The translations under genes were made by a program, and so were the position numbers. The notes under the pieces are model-generated. The model was not told the DNA's origin, ran no database searches, and saw only the letters and a program-made list of their open reading frames with translations. Shown here one piece after another: positions 35,901-44,085 of a stretch of 64,000 bases of DNA (its first letter is position 1; each line of letters opens with the position of its first letter). This DNA comes from Bedellia somnulentella (taxonomy: Eukaryota > Arthropoda > Insecta > Lepidoptera > Bedelliidae): positions 2,620,401-2,684,400 of the forward strand of contig OY755175.1 in the NCBI GenBank assembly GCA_963576735.1. Reading direction: 5' to 3'.

Positions 35901-38147
35901 ACTTTTATATAAAAGAAATGGCGCAGTACTGGCCGCCGCCGCCGCCGCACTGGCTGCCGTTCGTGGAGGGGATGTGGCATTAGCTGGATAGTATACTAGC
36001 GGCTCACCACAGCTAGCACGAGCTACCTTTTAACTCGATAATGCGTGATATAAAACAGCCATCCTTTACGCATTTACTTAGTATCGAACATTGTCATCAC
36101 ATTCTAACCGATATCGTGACGATAAAATAGCGCTCGTGCTAGGCCTCCTGCACCAAAGTGCAAATTGCATGGCGTTGTTTAAACGGAAGTGGCGTGGCGC
36201 GGACGAATGGCGGTATAGAAGTATTTCTATAACGAGGAATGCCTCTCGCCACCTAAATAAATAAATTAATAAAAAAATTCTTTATTGGATAACAAAAAAG
36301 ATCCATATTGTGGTTAGTAAGACTTAGAATTAAAATACTTAATAGCTAATATTTGTAGTTACAATCACAAAAAAAATAAAAAAATAAAAATAAACCCCAT
36401 GATGCTGGTGCACTCCGCCCGAGCCAGGACGAAACAAGCCTCGGGTCTTATCCAACCATAACCCTGACGAATTGCCTCAGCACGGGTGCGCACATATCTT
36501 CGGCCACTATTTTTAGAATGCTATTGTGACTCTCTCTCACCCTCCTGACCACCTTTTTTCTAATGACGGCGTGAAAGCCATCAGTATGAGCCTCTGCGAA
36601 CATTGAGGATGCGCTACAACAACGAGGGAGTCCCAACATCATTCCGAAAATTTTATTGAACGGTACACGCAGGGCCTCCAGCGATCTTTTGGTATACGCA
36701 GACCACAGGCCGCCCGTGTACATTCCATGACAGAACGTTTTGAAAAGCGTAATCTTAACAAGGTCAGTACAGCGGGCAAACCTACTGGCCAGCATATGAC
36801 CACCAACTACTAGAGCCCTACGCTCTCTTTCAATGTCCACATCGTCTTTAAGGTCGTCGGTAAGATAAGATATTTAAATTGATAGACTCGGTTGATGTTC
36901 TTGCCATTTAAAATAATGGGTAGAATGGTTTCAGGAGTTTTACCGGCGGCCTTAAAGACCATGTATTCACTCTTCTTAACATTATATGCCAGTGCATGTT
37001 TCATAGCATAAGTTTCGCAAAAACTAAGCATTTCTCTTAGTCCACGCGCTGTCAGGCTCAGGAGCACCATGTCGTCAGCGTAGCTAATGTTATTTACGCT
37101 GATACCCCCCAATCCTGCATCCGACACGCTTGCTACTGATCCCGGCAGTGAGCTCGTTGACATACAGGTTGAAAAGCTTTGGAGACGTCAACCCTCCCTG
37201 TCGCCTCCCCTCCTCCCTCCCTGAAGGGAGCGTCGCTGGAAATACGTCGCTATTCTTCAGCGTGACATTAATTTGCACATACAATAATGTGTACATACAT
37301 TAATGTGTACATACATTATGTTGGTCATTCAGTCTTTGGTTATTCGTAATAATTAAATGTACCCTATTTTTTATATAAGCAACTGTAACTTCATTTTTAA
37401 ATAAAATCTATTGAGTTGATTGATTTTGAGCTAAATTAATTTATAAATGGCGTGAGTATATGCATGCAAAAAATACTAACATAGTAATTTTGCCTCTTTC
37501 TCATATATATTTGAATACTCTCATCAAGAATAACGTAATGTCTTTTCTGTTAACAGATCTGGTGGATTCGATATTAAAAAAGTTATATGAACGCCGCGCT
37601 AATGTTTTGGAAGACACCAAATATTTGGCAGACATTTACAGAATAGTGCTTTACTATGCGCAAGGCGTTATATGCTCAGGTAAATAGAACAAATTGTTCT
37701 TTTTTAAGTTTTCGATTCTATTTCTCTTTCATTTCTACCCTATTAATCTCAGTTCTTGAAGTGCCAAGAAACAAAAAAAATATAAGATAAAGGGTGCAAT
37801 TTATTTTGTTAGTTTTGGACAGTGTCCAAGCCCTGGGTAAAGTTTTTGCTGGATCCTCTTTATAGGATTTATTGCCCCGAGTAAGAGAATGAATGAATTT
37901 AAGTATTAATAAAACTATAATAAGCTTTATCTTCGAAGGTACAACGTCATTCAACGGTGAAACGATAGCAATAACAGCCAACGCTGCTACTCTTCCACCT
38001 CTGGAGAGACCGAAGGAGAAGGACTTCAACAAGAAATTCTCAAAAGAGTCTTTCGAAGAAATGCGACAATCCCCTGGACTAAAAATCGGAGACATGAAAG
38101 ATCCTCTCAACTTCTTAGATCCGTTGTGGAGTCTGAAGAAGAAGTGA
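20754..38147 (+). CDS. mop: HD-PTP / PTPN23 (myopic): BRO1-domain ESCRT adaptor with degenerate PTP domain, 20 exons
   Basis: Exons: 20754-20840, 20918-21120, 21460-21782, 22027-22487, 22940-23130, 24664-24808, 25703-25934, 26201-26403, 27697-27829, 28201-28374, 29149-29295, 29740-29826, 30313-31584, 31803-32539, 33106-33249, 34029-34157, 34775-34956, 35349-35503, 37557-37679, 37939-38147. All junctions are GT-AG and the sum is 1779 codons including TGA, close to known HD-PTP lengths. Domains: BRO1 (about 8-390), V domain (about 420-715), Pro/Gln/Asn/Tyr-rich linker (about 720-1430), PTP (about 1430-1710). HD-PTP works in endosomal sorting, binding ESCRT-III and other ESCRT proteins and promoting receptor down-regulation. 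Here the PTP active site is degenerate, so a scaffold role is favoured. Confidence 0.92.
23848..23905 (+). repeat. RTE-derived SINE-like fragment
   Basis: TTTCCAAAAGTGGCTGAAG 3' block, running into a TA microsatellite where the TATG tail would be. Confidence 0.6.
23906..23967 (+). repeat. (TA)n microsatellite
   Basis: About 30 uninterrupted TA units in HD-PTP intron 5. Confidence 0.95.
24252..24488 (+). repeat. RTE-derived SINE-like copy
   Basis: Near full length, with AGCTTAGAATAGCACTACCC head block and GTGAGTATATATC tail. Confidence 0.8.
24664..28374 (+). CDS. mop: HD-PTP exons 6-10 (V domain, coiled coil)
   Basis: Residues about 423-717. Long helices without Pro, for example SSLAECKDMIQEEAAKEKEY, REAMSEMRRVVGKARQM and NVNQLLSRLRSTC. 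In HD-PTP and ALIX this region forms a V-shaped ligand-binding arm. Exon 8 (26201-26403) is the functional member of a small array with two decayed copies downstream. Its GTTGGT donor and the GTTCGT donor of exon 9 are weak but needed for frame. Confidence 0.88.
24927..25146 (-). repeat. RTE-derived SINE-like copy
   Basis: CATACATACATATACTCACGG tail side to GCCGGCACTACACGGC head; inserted within an older AT-rich repeat. Confidence 0.85.
25958..26134 (-). repeat. RTE LINE fragment (3' coding region)
   Basis: Minus-strand frame reads RSLKHSVIRDRFGVNGDIVK and a WFGHVESMD block matching the RTE element (WFRHIERMD). Located in HD-PTP intron 7. Confidence 0.75.
26461..26600 (+). pseudogene. Decayed copy of HD-PTP exon 8 (first)
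   Basis: Matches the second half of exon 8 and the start of its intron (GAGACAGTGTCATACA, AAGAAACATACGCCGAA, then GTTGGTTTTTG), with deletions and frame loss. Lies about 60 bases after the real exon. Confidence 0.8.
26610..27060 (-). mobile_element. LINE 3' fragment (C-terminal domain of a non-LTR ORF2)
   Basis: The minus-strand frame 27051-26761 has the usual C-terminal pattern (RRELYLIVYLFRVLRGTT, LIMSQLRLNIP, then ESSLTRVIVAVN). It separates the two decayed copies of HD-PTP exon 8. Confidence 0.65.
27062..27145 (+). pseudogene. Decayed copy of HD-PTP exon 8 (second)
   Basis: GCGAGACAGCGTCATTCAGA through GAGGATGACATCAC matches the middle of exon 8, with substitutions. Only about 80 bases are recognisable. 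Confidence 0.75.
27418..27652 (-). repeat. RTE LINE 3' end fragment
   Basis: Inverted match to 17450-17660: GGTCTTCCTCTACTAACAT, TTTACATCCATCAATC, GGGGTAGGCAGAGAC. Confidence 0.85.
28462..28700 (-). repeat. RTE-derived SINE-like copy, full length
   Basis: Complete inverted copy ending in CCGACACTACACGGC. A second 3'-end fragment (28417-28460) abuts it. Confidence 0.85.
28724..28893 (-). repeat. Degraded RTE-derived SINE-like copy
   Basis: Diverged GGTTGGTGATGTGTCTC and TTATTCGCCTCATAC blocks beside the intact copy. Confidence 0.55.
29149..32539 (+). CDS. mop: HD-PTP exons 11-14 (Pro/Gln/Asn/Tyr-rich linker)
   Basis: Residues about 718-1465. Exon 11 has the short conserved PKLKDYLPYMKSR. 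Exon 13 (30313-31584, 424 codons) is almost wholly Pro, Gln, Asn, Tyr and Ser, with many PYG/YNP-type repeats, and is probably disordered. In HD-PTP this linker carries binding sites for ESCRT and endocytic proteins. Exon 14 ends with NISAFDLLSDIDF and then the start of the PTP region (FLDPLLLNKFTEEVKSFQKL). Confidence 0.88.
29391..29709 (-). repeat. tRNA-derived SINE
   Basis: On the minus strand it begins TGATAGCTCAGTGGGTAG (pol III A box) and has a degraded B box (GTTTAATTCCC), then CAGGTCGGGCC and a body that matches the SINE at 41690-42010. It lies in HD-PTP intron 11. Confidence 0.8.
29883..29960 (+). repeat. RTE-derived SINE-like 3' fragment
   Basis: CAACTTCCAAATGTAGCTGAGG, GGCTACCCC and GTGAGTATATGTATTTATG. 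Confidence 0.65.
32570..32697 (+). repeat. RTE-derived SINE-like 5' fragment
   Basis: GCTGTGTAGTGTAGGCTTAG head to the GGGCGATG block; 3' half absent. Confidence 0.8.
33106..34956 (+). CDS. mop: HD-PTP exons 15-17 (N-terminal half of PTP domain)
   Basis: Residues 1466-1617. TPYDETRLTLN and AYINATYYE match the PTP 'PYDxxRVxL ... YINA' substrate-loop region. YSIFWKAAIEYDIKCIVCLM matches the 'FWxMVWExxxxxIVMLT' block, and CYWPTALG the 'RYWP' block. At the end of exon 17 the place of the WPD loop reads VFPAK, so the general-acid Asp is absent. Exon 17 uses the acceptor CCAAAG at 34774, the only one that keeps phase 0. Confidence 0.85.
33266..33498 (+). repeat. RTE-derived SINE-like copy
   Basis: Starts GCCGTGTAGTGTCGGCTTAG 17 bases after the exon 15 donor; near full length. 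Confidence 0.85.
34285..34593 (+). other. Open frame in HD-PTP intron 16, unrecognised
   Basis: A 102-codon ATG frame with mixed composition (for example NNIAPEKQLQYFTDLKKH). It is not needed by the HD-PTP frame, which joins 34157 to 34775 directly. It could be a remnant of a mobile element or chance. Confidence 0.2.
35349..35503 (+). CDS. mop: HD-PTP exon 18 (PTP signature loop, degenerate)
   Basis: Residues 1617-1668, GC-rich. GWVQCTAGGRGAVLAATAAA aligns with the PTP signature (consensus HC-x5-R-T/S-G). Here the His is Gln, only four residues separate Cys (about 1641) and Arg (about 1646), and the T/S is lost. This is the one HD-PTP exon in the right phase to link exon 17 to exon 19. Two decayed copies follow at 35583 and 35911. 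Confidence 0.82.
35583..35703 (+). pseudogene. Decayed copy of HD-PTP exon 18 (first)
   Basis: CGCCTAACTACCACAGCGG, GGGTGGGTGCAATGTAC and a kept GTTAGTATAC donor match exon 18, but a deletion in the Ala-rich part breaks the frame. A following intron piece (CTGCTTATGGGTGACGTCAC) is repeated at about 35563 and 35722, so intron was duplicated too. Confidence 0.8.
35911..35995 (+). pseudogene. Decayed copy of HD-PTP exon 18 (second)
   Basis: GGCGCAGTACTGGCCGCC and CGCACTGGCTGCCGTTCGTG match the 3' half of exon 18. The donor has changed from GTTAGT to GATAGT. Confidence 0.78.
36011..36143 (-). repeat. MITE family copy
   Basis: Terminal inverted repeats CTAGCACGAGC / GCTCGTGCTAG; interior matches the copy at 39724-39860 in inverse orientation. 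Confidence 0.75.
36262..37255 (-). mobile_element. Non-LTR LINE, 5'-truncated, clade unassigned
   Basis: Minus-strand frames carry RRQGGLTSPKLFNLYVNEL, NNISYADDMVLLS (catalytic YADD) and KSEYMVFKAAGK, then a C-terminal block to 36448, and a T-rich (A-rich on the minus strand) end near 36262-36275. One frameshift near 36830 and a second near 37110 break it. It lies in HD-PTP intron 18. Confidence 0.8.
36448..37255 (-). pseudogene. LINE reverse transcriptase fragment
   Basis: Palm and thumb of a reverse transcriptase in three overlapping minus frames. The polymerase box YADD is intact; the fingers domain and the endonuclease are missing. Confidence 0.75.
37557..38147 (+). CDS. mop: HD-PTP exons 19-20 (C-terminus)
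   Basis: Exon 19 (37557-37679) encodes the last PTP helices (DIYRIVLYYAQGVICS). Exon 20 (37939-38147) encodes a conserved-looking tail (DMKDPLNFLDPLWSLKKK) and TGA. Phases join as 1+2 on both sides. Confidence 0.87.
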
Positions 38148-38257
38148 TGTGGGAAAGAGACGAATATTTTTTGTTGGTTTTGTATAAAAGATAGTGTACA
38201 TTCCTTGTTTTCAATATTTATTGTCCGTTGTATTCAGTTATTTTACCAGTATTATAA

Positions 38258-38263
38258 AATAAA
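38258..38263 (+). terminator. Polyadenylation signal AATAAA of HD-PTP
   Basis: Canonical hexamer 111 bases after the stop codon, in an AT-rich 3' UTR. Confidence 0.7.
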
Positions 38264-39723
38264 CTATGTATTTGATCTGGAGTTTATTGACTTAGGGAAG
38301 GTAAATTCTCTAATTCAATAAGCAGCTATTTCAAGAATTCGGTATGCAAAGTATTTTTTTGGTATTTATTAAATATTTTTATTCGATAGCAAACACGAAA
38401 ATAAAAAACTGATTTGAATATTTTTCATTTAAAATAAGTAATTGCAAAGTTATGATTTTTTAAAGATTGTTCAACTTTTGTACTTAATGACGTCATCGAT
38501 TGAAAATATCACGTAGCGACATGCAAATAAAGCGAAATGTTTAGTAAAAATGTTGCTAATTGCAAAATATTTCACGAATTTGTTATGCCAAATGAAATTA
38601 TTACGATATTATACTAAACAAACCTATGATTTTCGATGTTTTATTAATAAACTGCAAGAACGAATGTCTTTGACATAACGCTAAAATAACGATCATCTTA
38701 TTTATTTATTTATTTATTTGGATGAACAACAGCGATATACTACAATTATCTTAAATATAATATTACTAATTCTAGGCTTAGCTTAGCTCTGTTTGATTTA
38801 ATTTCAAGAAAATATGTTTTAAAAACATAATATCTCGAATGGTTTCGCAATCAGCACCACTTTTGTAAAACTTCGCATACCGAATTACAATAAATGACTT
38901 TCTTTGTGTCTTGGGAAGTTAAATTAATGAGTTTGTTTTGTGTTCACTTTTAACTGTGTTAATTTGCTCAGTTTTATAGACTGATAAAATATACAAAGTT
39001 GCCTTTTCATTATTTCATTAGCAACGATTTAGAAGAAACCGATAATTTATTGAAAATTCCACTCAACCTTACAACCAATATTAATTACAAGTGCAACTTT
39101 TTATTAATTGAACTTTTGAGAATAGATATTCATGATCTCTACATAAGTGGTATGGTCAATTTGCATATAGTTTAAATGAAATGTATATGAAAAAAGTATT
39201 CGAAATATTTACAAGTGTATTTAAAAATTTGCATGAAGCAGAATGGTTTTTGAAAAAGAGAAGCCAATATTATCAACAATATGCTTTTGATAAAATTCTT
39301 TGTGTATCGGAGTATCAAATAGAATCATCACTTATATGGCTTAATCATTCATTACTTTAAATTAACTTATTTGCTAAATATGAATTAAATTCAAATTTTC
39401 TAGGCGATGGGAATGTATGTTAACAGGAGCGTGGGTGCTTTGACGCGCTTAAAGTTTTAAAAGTGAGAGTTATCGTTATAAATGGAGTGAACAACTTTAT
39501 TTAAAAAAAATACAAATTGAAGTATTATTTTTCCAAAGGGTAATGTCATTGACGAACTTTCGTAGTGTGGGGTGGATTACTTAATCATATAAAACTACAT
39601 TTTATCCAAGATTTCAAACTCAAATCAAGATTGCTAACAAATAAAAAAAAAACTTTAGTTTCAAATGTATTACGTCACTTCAAATTGATAATATAGACTT
39701 TATAATTAAAAATAATACCAGCT

Positions 39724-39860
39724 GGGCAAGCACGAGCGCAATTTTATCGACACGATAACGGTTAGAATGAGATGGCAGTATACGATACAAAGTAAGTGCG
39801 TAAGAGATGGCTGCTTTATCCCACGCGATAACTAGTTTAAACACGGCTCGTGCTTGCCCT
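39724..39860 (+). repeat. MITE family copy, complete terminal repeats
   Basis: GGGCAAGCACGAGC at the left and GCTCGTGCTTGCCC at the right; about 137 bp; no coding content. Confidence 0.8.
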
Positions 39861-41689
39861 GCAGGTAGTGGTTAATATAAACATGTAATTATCCAAAATT
39901 TTGTAGTATTGATATTGAAAATTTGGTAATGAAATGACTGATGTAAATAAAGCGAAGCAAATAAATATGATATTAAAAATAAATTGTAACATTTACGTCG
40001 TTAGACTTTAGCATATCATTAATTATTTAGCTTGTTATTATATTATCTTAAATCAAATAAAATATTGATCTTGGTTGCATAACAATATTATCGTGCTAAT
40101 AATCATATTTAATTAAAGCATATGAATGTCTGTGTGTTATAAAAACGTGCTACTGTTAAATACATATGATGTTTTCTTATTTATTTTAGGACTTGCCTTG
40201 AGTAATTTCGGTTTTGTTCATTTTATTAATATATTGTAACTGTAATATATAAAAATTATAAACATTATAATATATAAAAAATATTTCATATATTTGAAAA
40301 AACTACAGGCTTAATTAACTGCAACTATTTTATCCAAATACGTATCCCCCACAGGGACGGCAGAGGTGCTATTTAATATGAAAATGGCTTATTATACAGT
40401 CACTCGGTTACAAGTTTATCTAAATTAAATAAGTTTGAGTAAACATACCCAAAATGTCTTTAATAAATGGTTCATGTTTCATTTGTCTAAATAGTTACCC
40501 GAAGAAAGAAAGAAATGTTTTTCTTTTATAAATTTCCAAATTTATTTTGAGTTTTCTACGCATTAGTTATCAACCATTGTTATAATGATGCCTGTCCCCT
40601 TATTTCATATCATAAATATTGTATGCAAAGCATGATTAAACAATTTGTATGGTCTTCAAGATCAAAATTAATGTTACTTTATGTTAGTGTAATGTACTGA
40701 CTATGTTAGAATTATAATGAATACTATTAAATACGATTATCGCTTTATTTCAGCTGCAATTTTATTTATAACTTCACCTCACCCATTCGTTGCTGAACAT
40801 TCCCTTGAAGATTTCAAAATATCAGAGACCAATAATGTCAAATAAGCGAAGGTTTAACAAAAAAACATGAAAAAAAAAATCTCGAAAACTACAAAAAGTC
40901 GCGGAACATACATGGGGGTAATTCGGGTACCCCTAGGAGTATTCTGTCCTTGGACTTCCGCTTGACACTATTTCTTGGGACACCCTGTATAATGCATAAT
41001 TTTTTGCCTCTATCTACTCCGGTTGCTTGGTTTGATGGTATTTATATGAAAGGTCCTGACTAACTGACTGAACACCGCACAGCCCAAAGCCATTGATTAC
41101 GAGAACTGAATGTTTGTGGTAAAGTACATGGGAAATACTAGGATTTTTTAAAATTCGAACTATATAGGGTTGAAAGTATGCAAAAAAAATATATATCGAC
41201 CGACACAGATTTTTATAAAAATTATAATTGAAAAAGACTTTCATAAAAAAAAACGCAATACAAAAATTTTAACTTAGTGCAAATAAGCATGCGTGCAAAT
41301 AAAAAATTTGTGCAATTATGTGATTCGAGCTTTATTTTAAAGTTTTCGCATTTCTGTACCTATAAAATTTCAATTTGATAACGGGGTTGCTTGTTAGATG
41401 ATTATGAGAGTAATAAAATAATATTTAAGAAATTCAACGCCTAAAAGAAAATAAATTAGGAATAGGAAGTTTTTTTTTATTGAGGACTTAAAATATTAAA
41501 ATTTGATGCAACTTTTTCAATAGTGGACTTTGAAATATAACACATACATATACATTTCTTTTTACTGTAAATCATGATCTGTGATTGTCGAGAGATACCT
41601 AAAATTTTCCCCCGTAAGGTATGAAATGGGGGTATGGTTAGATATTGGTTGCCCAATTACTCCTTAAAACAGAGAAGGTTGACCGTCGT

Positions 41690-42010
41690 ATCGTAGCTCA
41701 ATGCTCAACACCCACATTTCATGCACACAGGCGCGTGGGTTCAAATCCCGGGTCGGGCCTAGACCAATTTGTCAACGGCGTTAACGGTGTAGAAAAACCT
41801 CATGGCTAAGTTATACTAAGTCATGTGACAGTGTATGCGTACAAAACGGTAATAGGCTTGCCCCCTATCAATTGAGTACACTGTCTAAGCAAAATGTGGG
41901 TACTCTGAACACCAGGTGATAATGATGGTCTTGTGATGTTCAGAAGTATTAGTACCTTCTGTTCGATGAAAGACGGTGTGAATGTTTCAGTTTGAGTTGA
42001 GAATGTTTAA
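41690..42010 (+). repeat. tRNA-derived SINE
   Basis: Pol III A-box-like TAGCTCAATGCTC (41695) and B box GGTTCAAATCC (41739), followed by GGTCGGGCCTAGACC and a body shared with 29391-29709 (GTACACTGTC, TACTCTGAACACCAGGTGA). Confidence 0.85.
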
Positions 42011-42480
42011 CAGTTGTTTGTGTGTAGGAAAATAATCATTAATGAAATTATCATCATAATTTTATAAATTTTATATTTGTCGTAGAATTTTGCGATACAC
42101 GGAAATTTAGACAGGCGTGATTTCATATCTCAATCTTACTGAAGAAAGGTAGGATCTTCGTGAAAATGCGAGTCTCCTTAGTCTCCTGATTGGCTTCATT
42201 TTTGCTGGCCAACTACTGATAAATTATATGTTTTTAAATATAGGAAAAGATAAAAAGAACAGAAAATGCTTTATTGTCCTCGTATGACTTCTGCATGTAC
42301 TTGTATGTCTTCTGGGAAGTTATTAATATTTAATATTTCGTTCATAGTGACTCAATGGTGGTACAGAAAAATAATTCTGGCTGCATACGTAAAATTGTTA
42401 AAAAAATGTACTTATAACATTTTTTATTGCTTTTGCAAGCTTTCATTGGATTATGATAGCAGTCTATTTTCTAAAAAACG

Positions 42481-42529
42481 TTATATTTATGTCTTTTGTC
42501 AACCAGACGAAATTGCGCGCGTCAGCTAG
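42481..42529 (+). mobile_element. Helitron 3' end (non-autonomous)
   Basis: GACGAAATTGCGCGCGTCAG followed by CTAG and host T: a GACG/CGTC stem near a CTRR terminus. The matching TC 5' end was not located. Confidence 0.5.
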
Positions 42530-42561
42530 TATATAATAATTGCCGTTTAATCCTAAAAAGT

Positions 42562-42889
42562 GGTAGCCAGATTTACAGCCTCAGCCGTCATCGAGCCACT
42601 TCTGGAAGGTGAGATAGGAAAATTTGTAAAATAAATGCTGTTTTTTATGGGTCCAGTTGGGTCGCCCAACATTGGCGTAGCCCCAAGGATCCCAGTCCTT
42701 GTCCCACCCTGGCTCTGACCTGGTAAGGTACCTTATCAATCCAAAAAAACGTATCTATAAGAAATTATGCATATATTACACCGATGTTACCCAACAATAA
42801 CATAAAATGCCTCAACTCCCAAAGTTGCCTGTGACGACACCCACCTTGATTGGTTAGCAGGCCCTATTCTCAGGCTGACACTACACTGT
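42562..42889 (-). repeat. Degraded RTE-derived SINE-like copy with an insertion
   Basis: GGTAGCCAGA..., GGGTCGCCCAAC and GGCTGACACTACACTG blocks in inverse order, broken by about 100 unrelated bases. Confidence 0.55.
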
Positions 42890-43384
42890 ACAATTCTTAT
42901 TAAATTTAATTTACTTACAAGCCTGCTCTTATTTCACGGATCCCGGTAATAAATACGCTCCGAAACCACTTAAATGATTTTAAAAACTATTTTATTTGTG
43001 GAGACCTACAAAACCTTCAGATGAAACCGAGTGATGATTACGGTGAATTTAATTAAGGCTGATTTCATTACATTGCAAAGTAAAACCCGTGCAAACCTGG
43101 GGTTGTTTACTAGTTTATTCATAAAATACTATTTCATAAACAACAGATATTATCACCTCAGCATGTAAAATAACACAGCAAAACATTCCATCATATCGTT
43201 TGAAAATCCCAGTAAAGCGCATGTGAACTTGAATTCACTTAAAACAAGTTCGAGGATCATACAACAACTGAGGCACAACGCTTAAGGAGCGATCATAAAA
43301 AGGGTAAAGTAAAACAATGGAAACATTCCTGACGTTCCATTCGCTCCCATTGTTAATAACAGGTGCACATCATGATAAGTGGTC

Positions 43385-43805
43385 AATAAACTCGTGGGGA
43401 AGGAAGTGTTCCGGAGGATAGCTCCGCAGCGCAGCGCCGAGAATGCGGGTAGCACGTAGCAGCCAGCCCAGCACTACGATTGACCCGCAGCCGCGGTGCT
43501 ACGGTGCCGGCCGACCAGCCGCGGAGTGCAGACAACATCGCCGCTCTAGCGCTAGCGAGGCGCGCTCGCAACTTGCTCCAGTCAGCGCCAAAGCGCCGTT
43601 CAGTTTACACGTTAAAGCCACACTCACTTTCAAACGAATTCACGCACGCGCGATCGAACCCGACCAAAACAGTGACAGACAGACAGTGACATTGCTTTGG
43701 CATGTGATCCGAAAAACGCACAAAATTTAGATATCGCGTACAAAATTTTTCAGTGTTTCTTTTATAAGTGTTATTTGTGTTGTGTTGTGACAATGTTTGG
43801 AATTA
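43385..43805 (+). promoter_or_regulatory. GC/CpG-rich promoter and 5' leader of spire
   Basis: A sharp rise in GC and CpG over an AT-rich background, directly upstream of the spire start. TCAGTT at 43600 fits the insect initiator consensus. No TATA box is evident. The exact start site is inferred. Confidence 0.5.
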
Positions 43806-44085
43806 ATGAATGTCCCGGTTAAAGCAATGATGCGGAAACAATCGGCCGGGTCCGCCGGCGAGGTTGTGCTCAAATCAGCTGAATGTGTGAACCTCCAGGA
43901 GATATTGCAGGCCTTCAATTCGACTATTAACGAGGAGCACGCCTGGGCACTGTTCTACCAGAGCGCGCGGTGCTTCCAGCGATGTATGAGTGACGGCTCC
44001 ACCTGCTATAACATTTCTCAGCCCAAGCATGTTCTCATTCATAAGGATGGAATCGTGCATCCCAACACCCTATTGGTTCCTGGAG
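43806..44085 (+). CDS. spir: spire, first coding exon (start of KIND domain)
   Basis: Encodes MNVPVKAMMRKQS... then CVNLQEILQAFNSTINEEHA, matching the opening of the Spire KIND domain ('LxEILxxFNxPIxEEQAWAxxYQ'), and VLIHKDGIVHPNT, matching the next KIND strand. Spire proteins nucleate actin through WH2 repeats and bind formins through the KIND domain; those later exons are not in view. The exon ends at a GTGAGT donor with one base carried over. ATG 43806 is the first in frame after the leader. A KIND domain of another protein is possible but less likely. Confidence 0.8.

Larger units (their letters stand above)
38264..43384. other. Intergenic region, AT-rich, small repeats only
   Basis: No supportable gene. 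Contains a TTTA-rich LINE-tail-like block (38697-38800), a MITE (39724), a tRNA-derived SINE (41690), a Helitron 3' end (42481) and a degraded SINE-like copy (42562). Confidence 0.6.
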
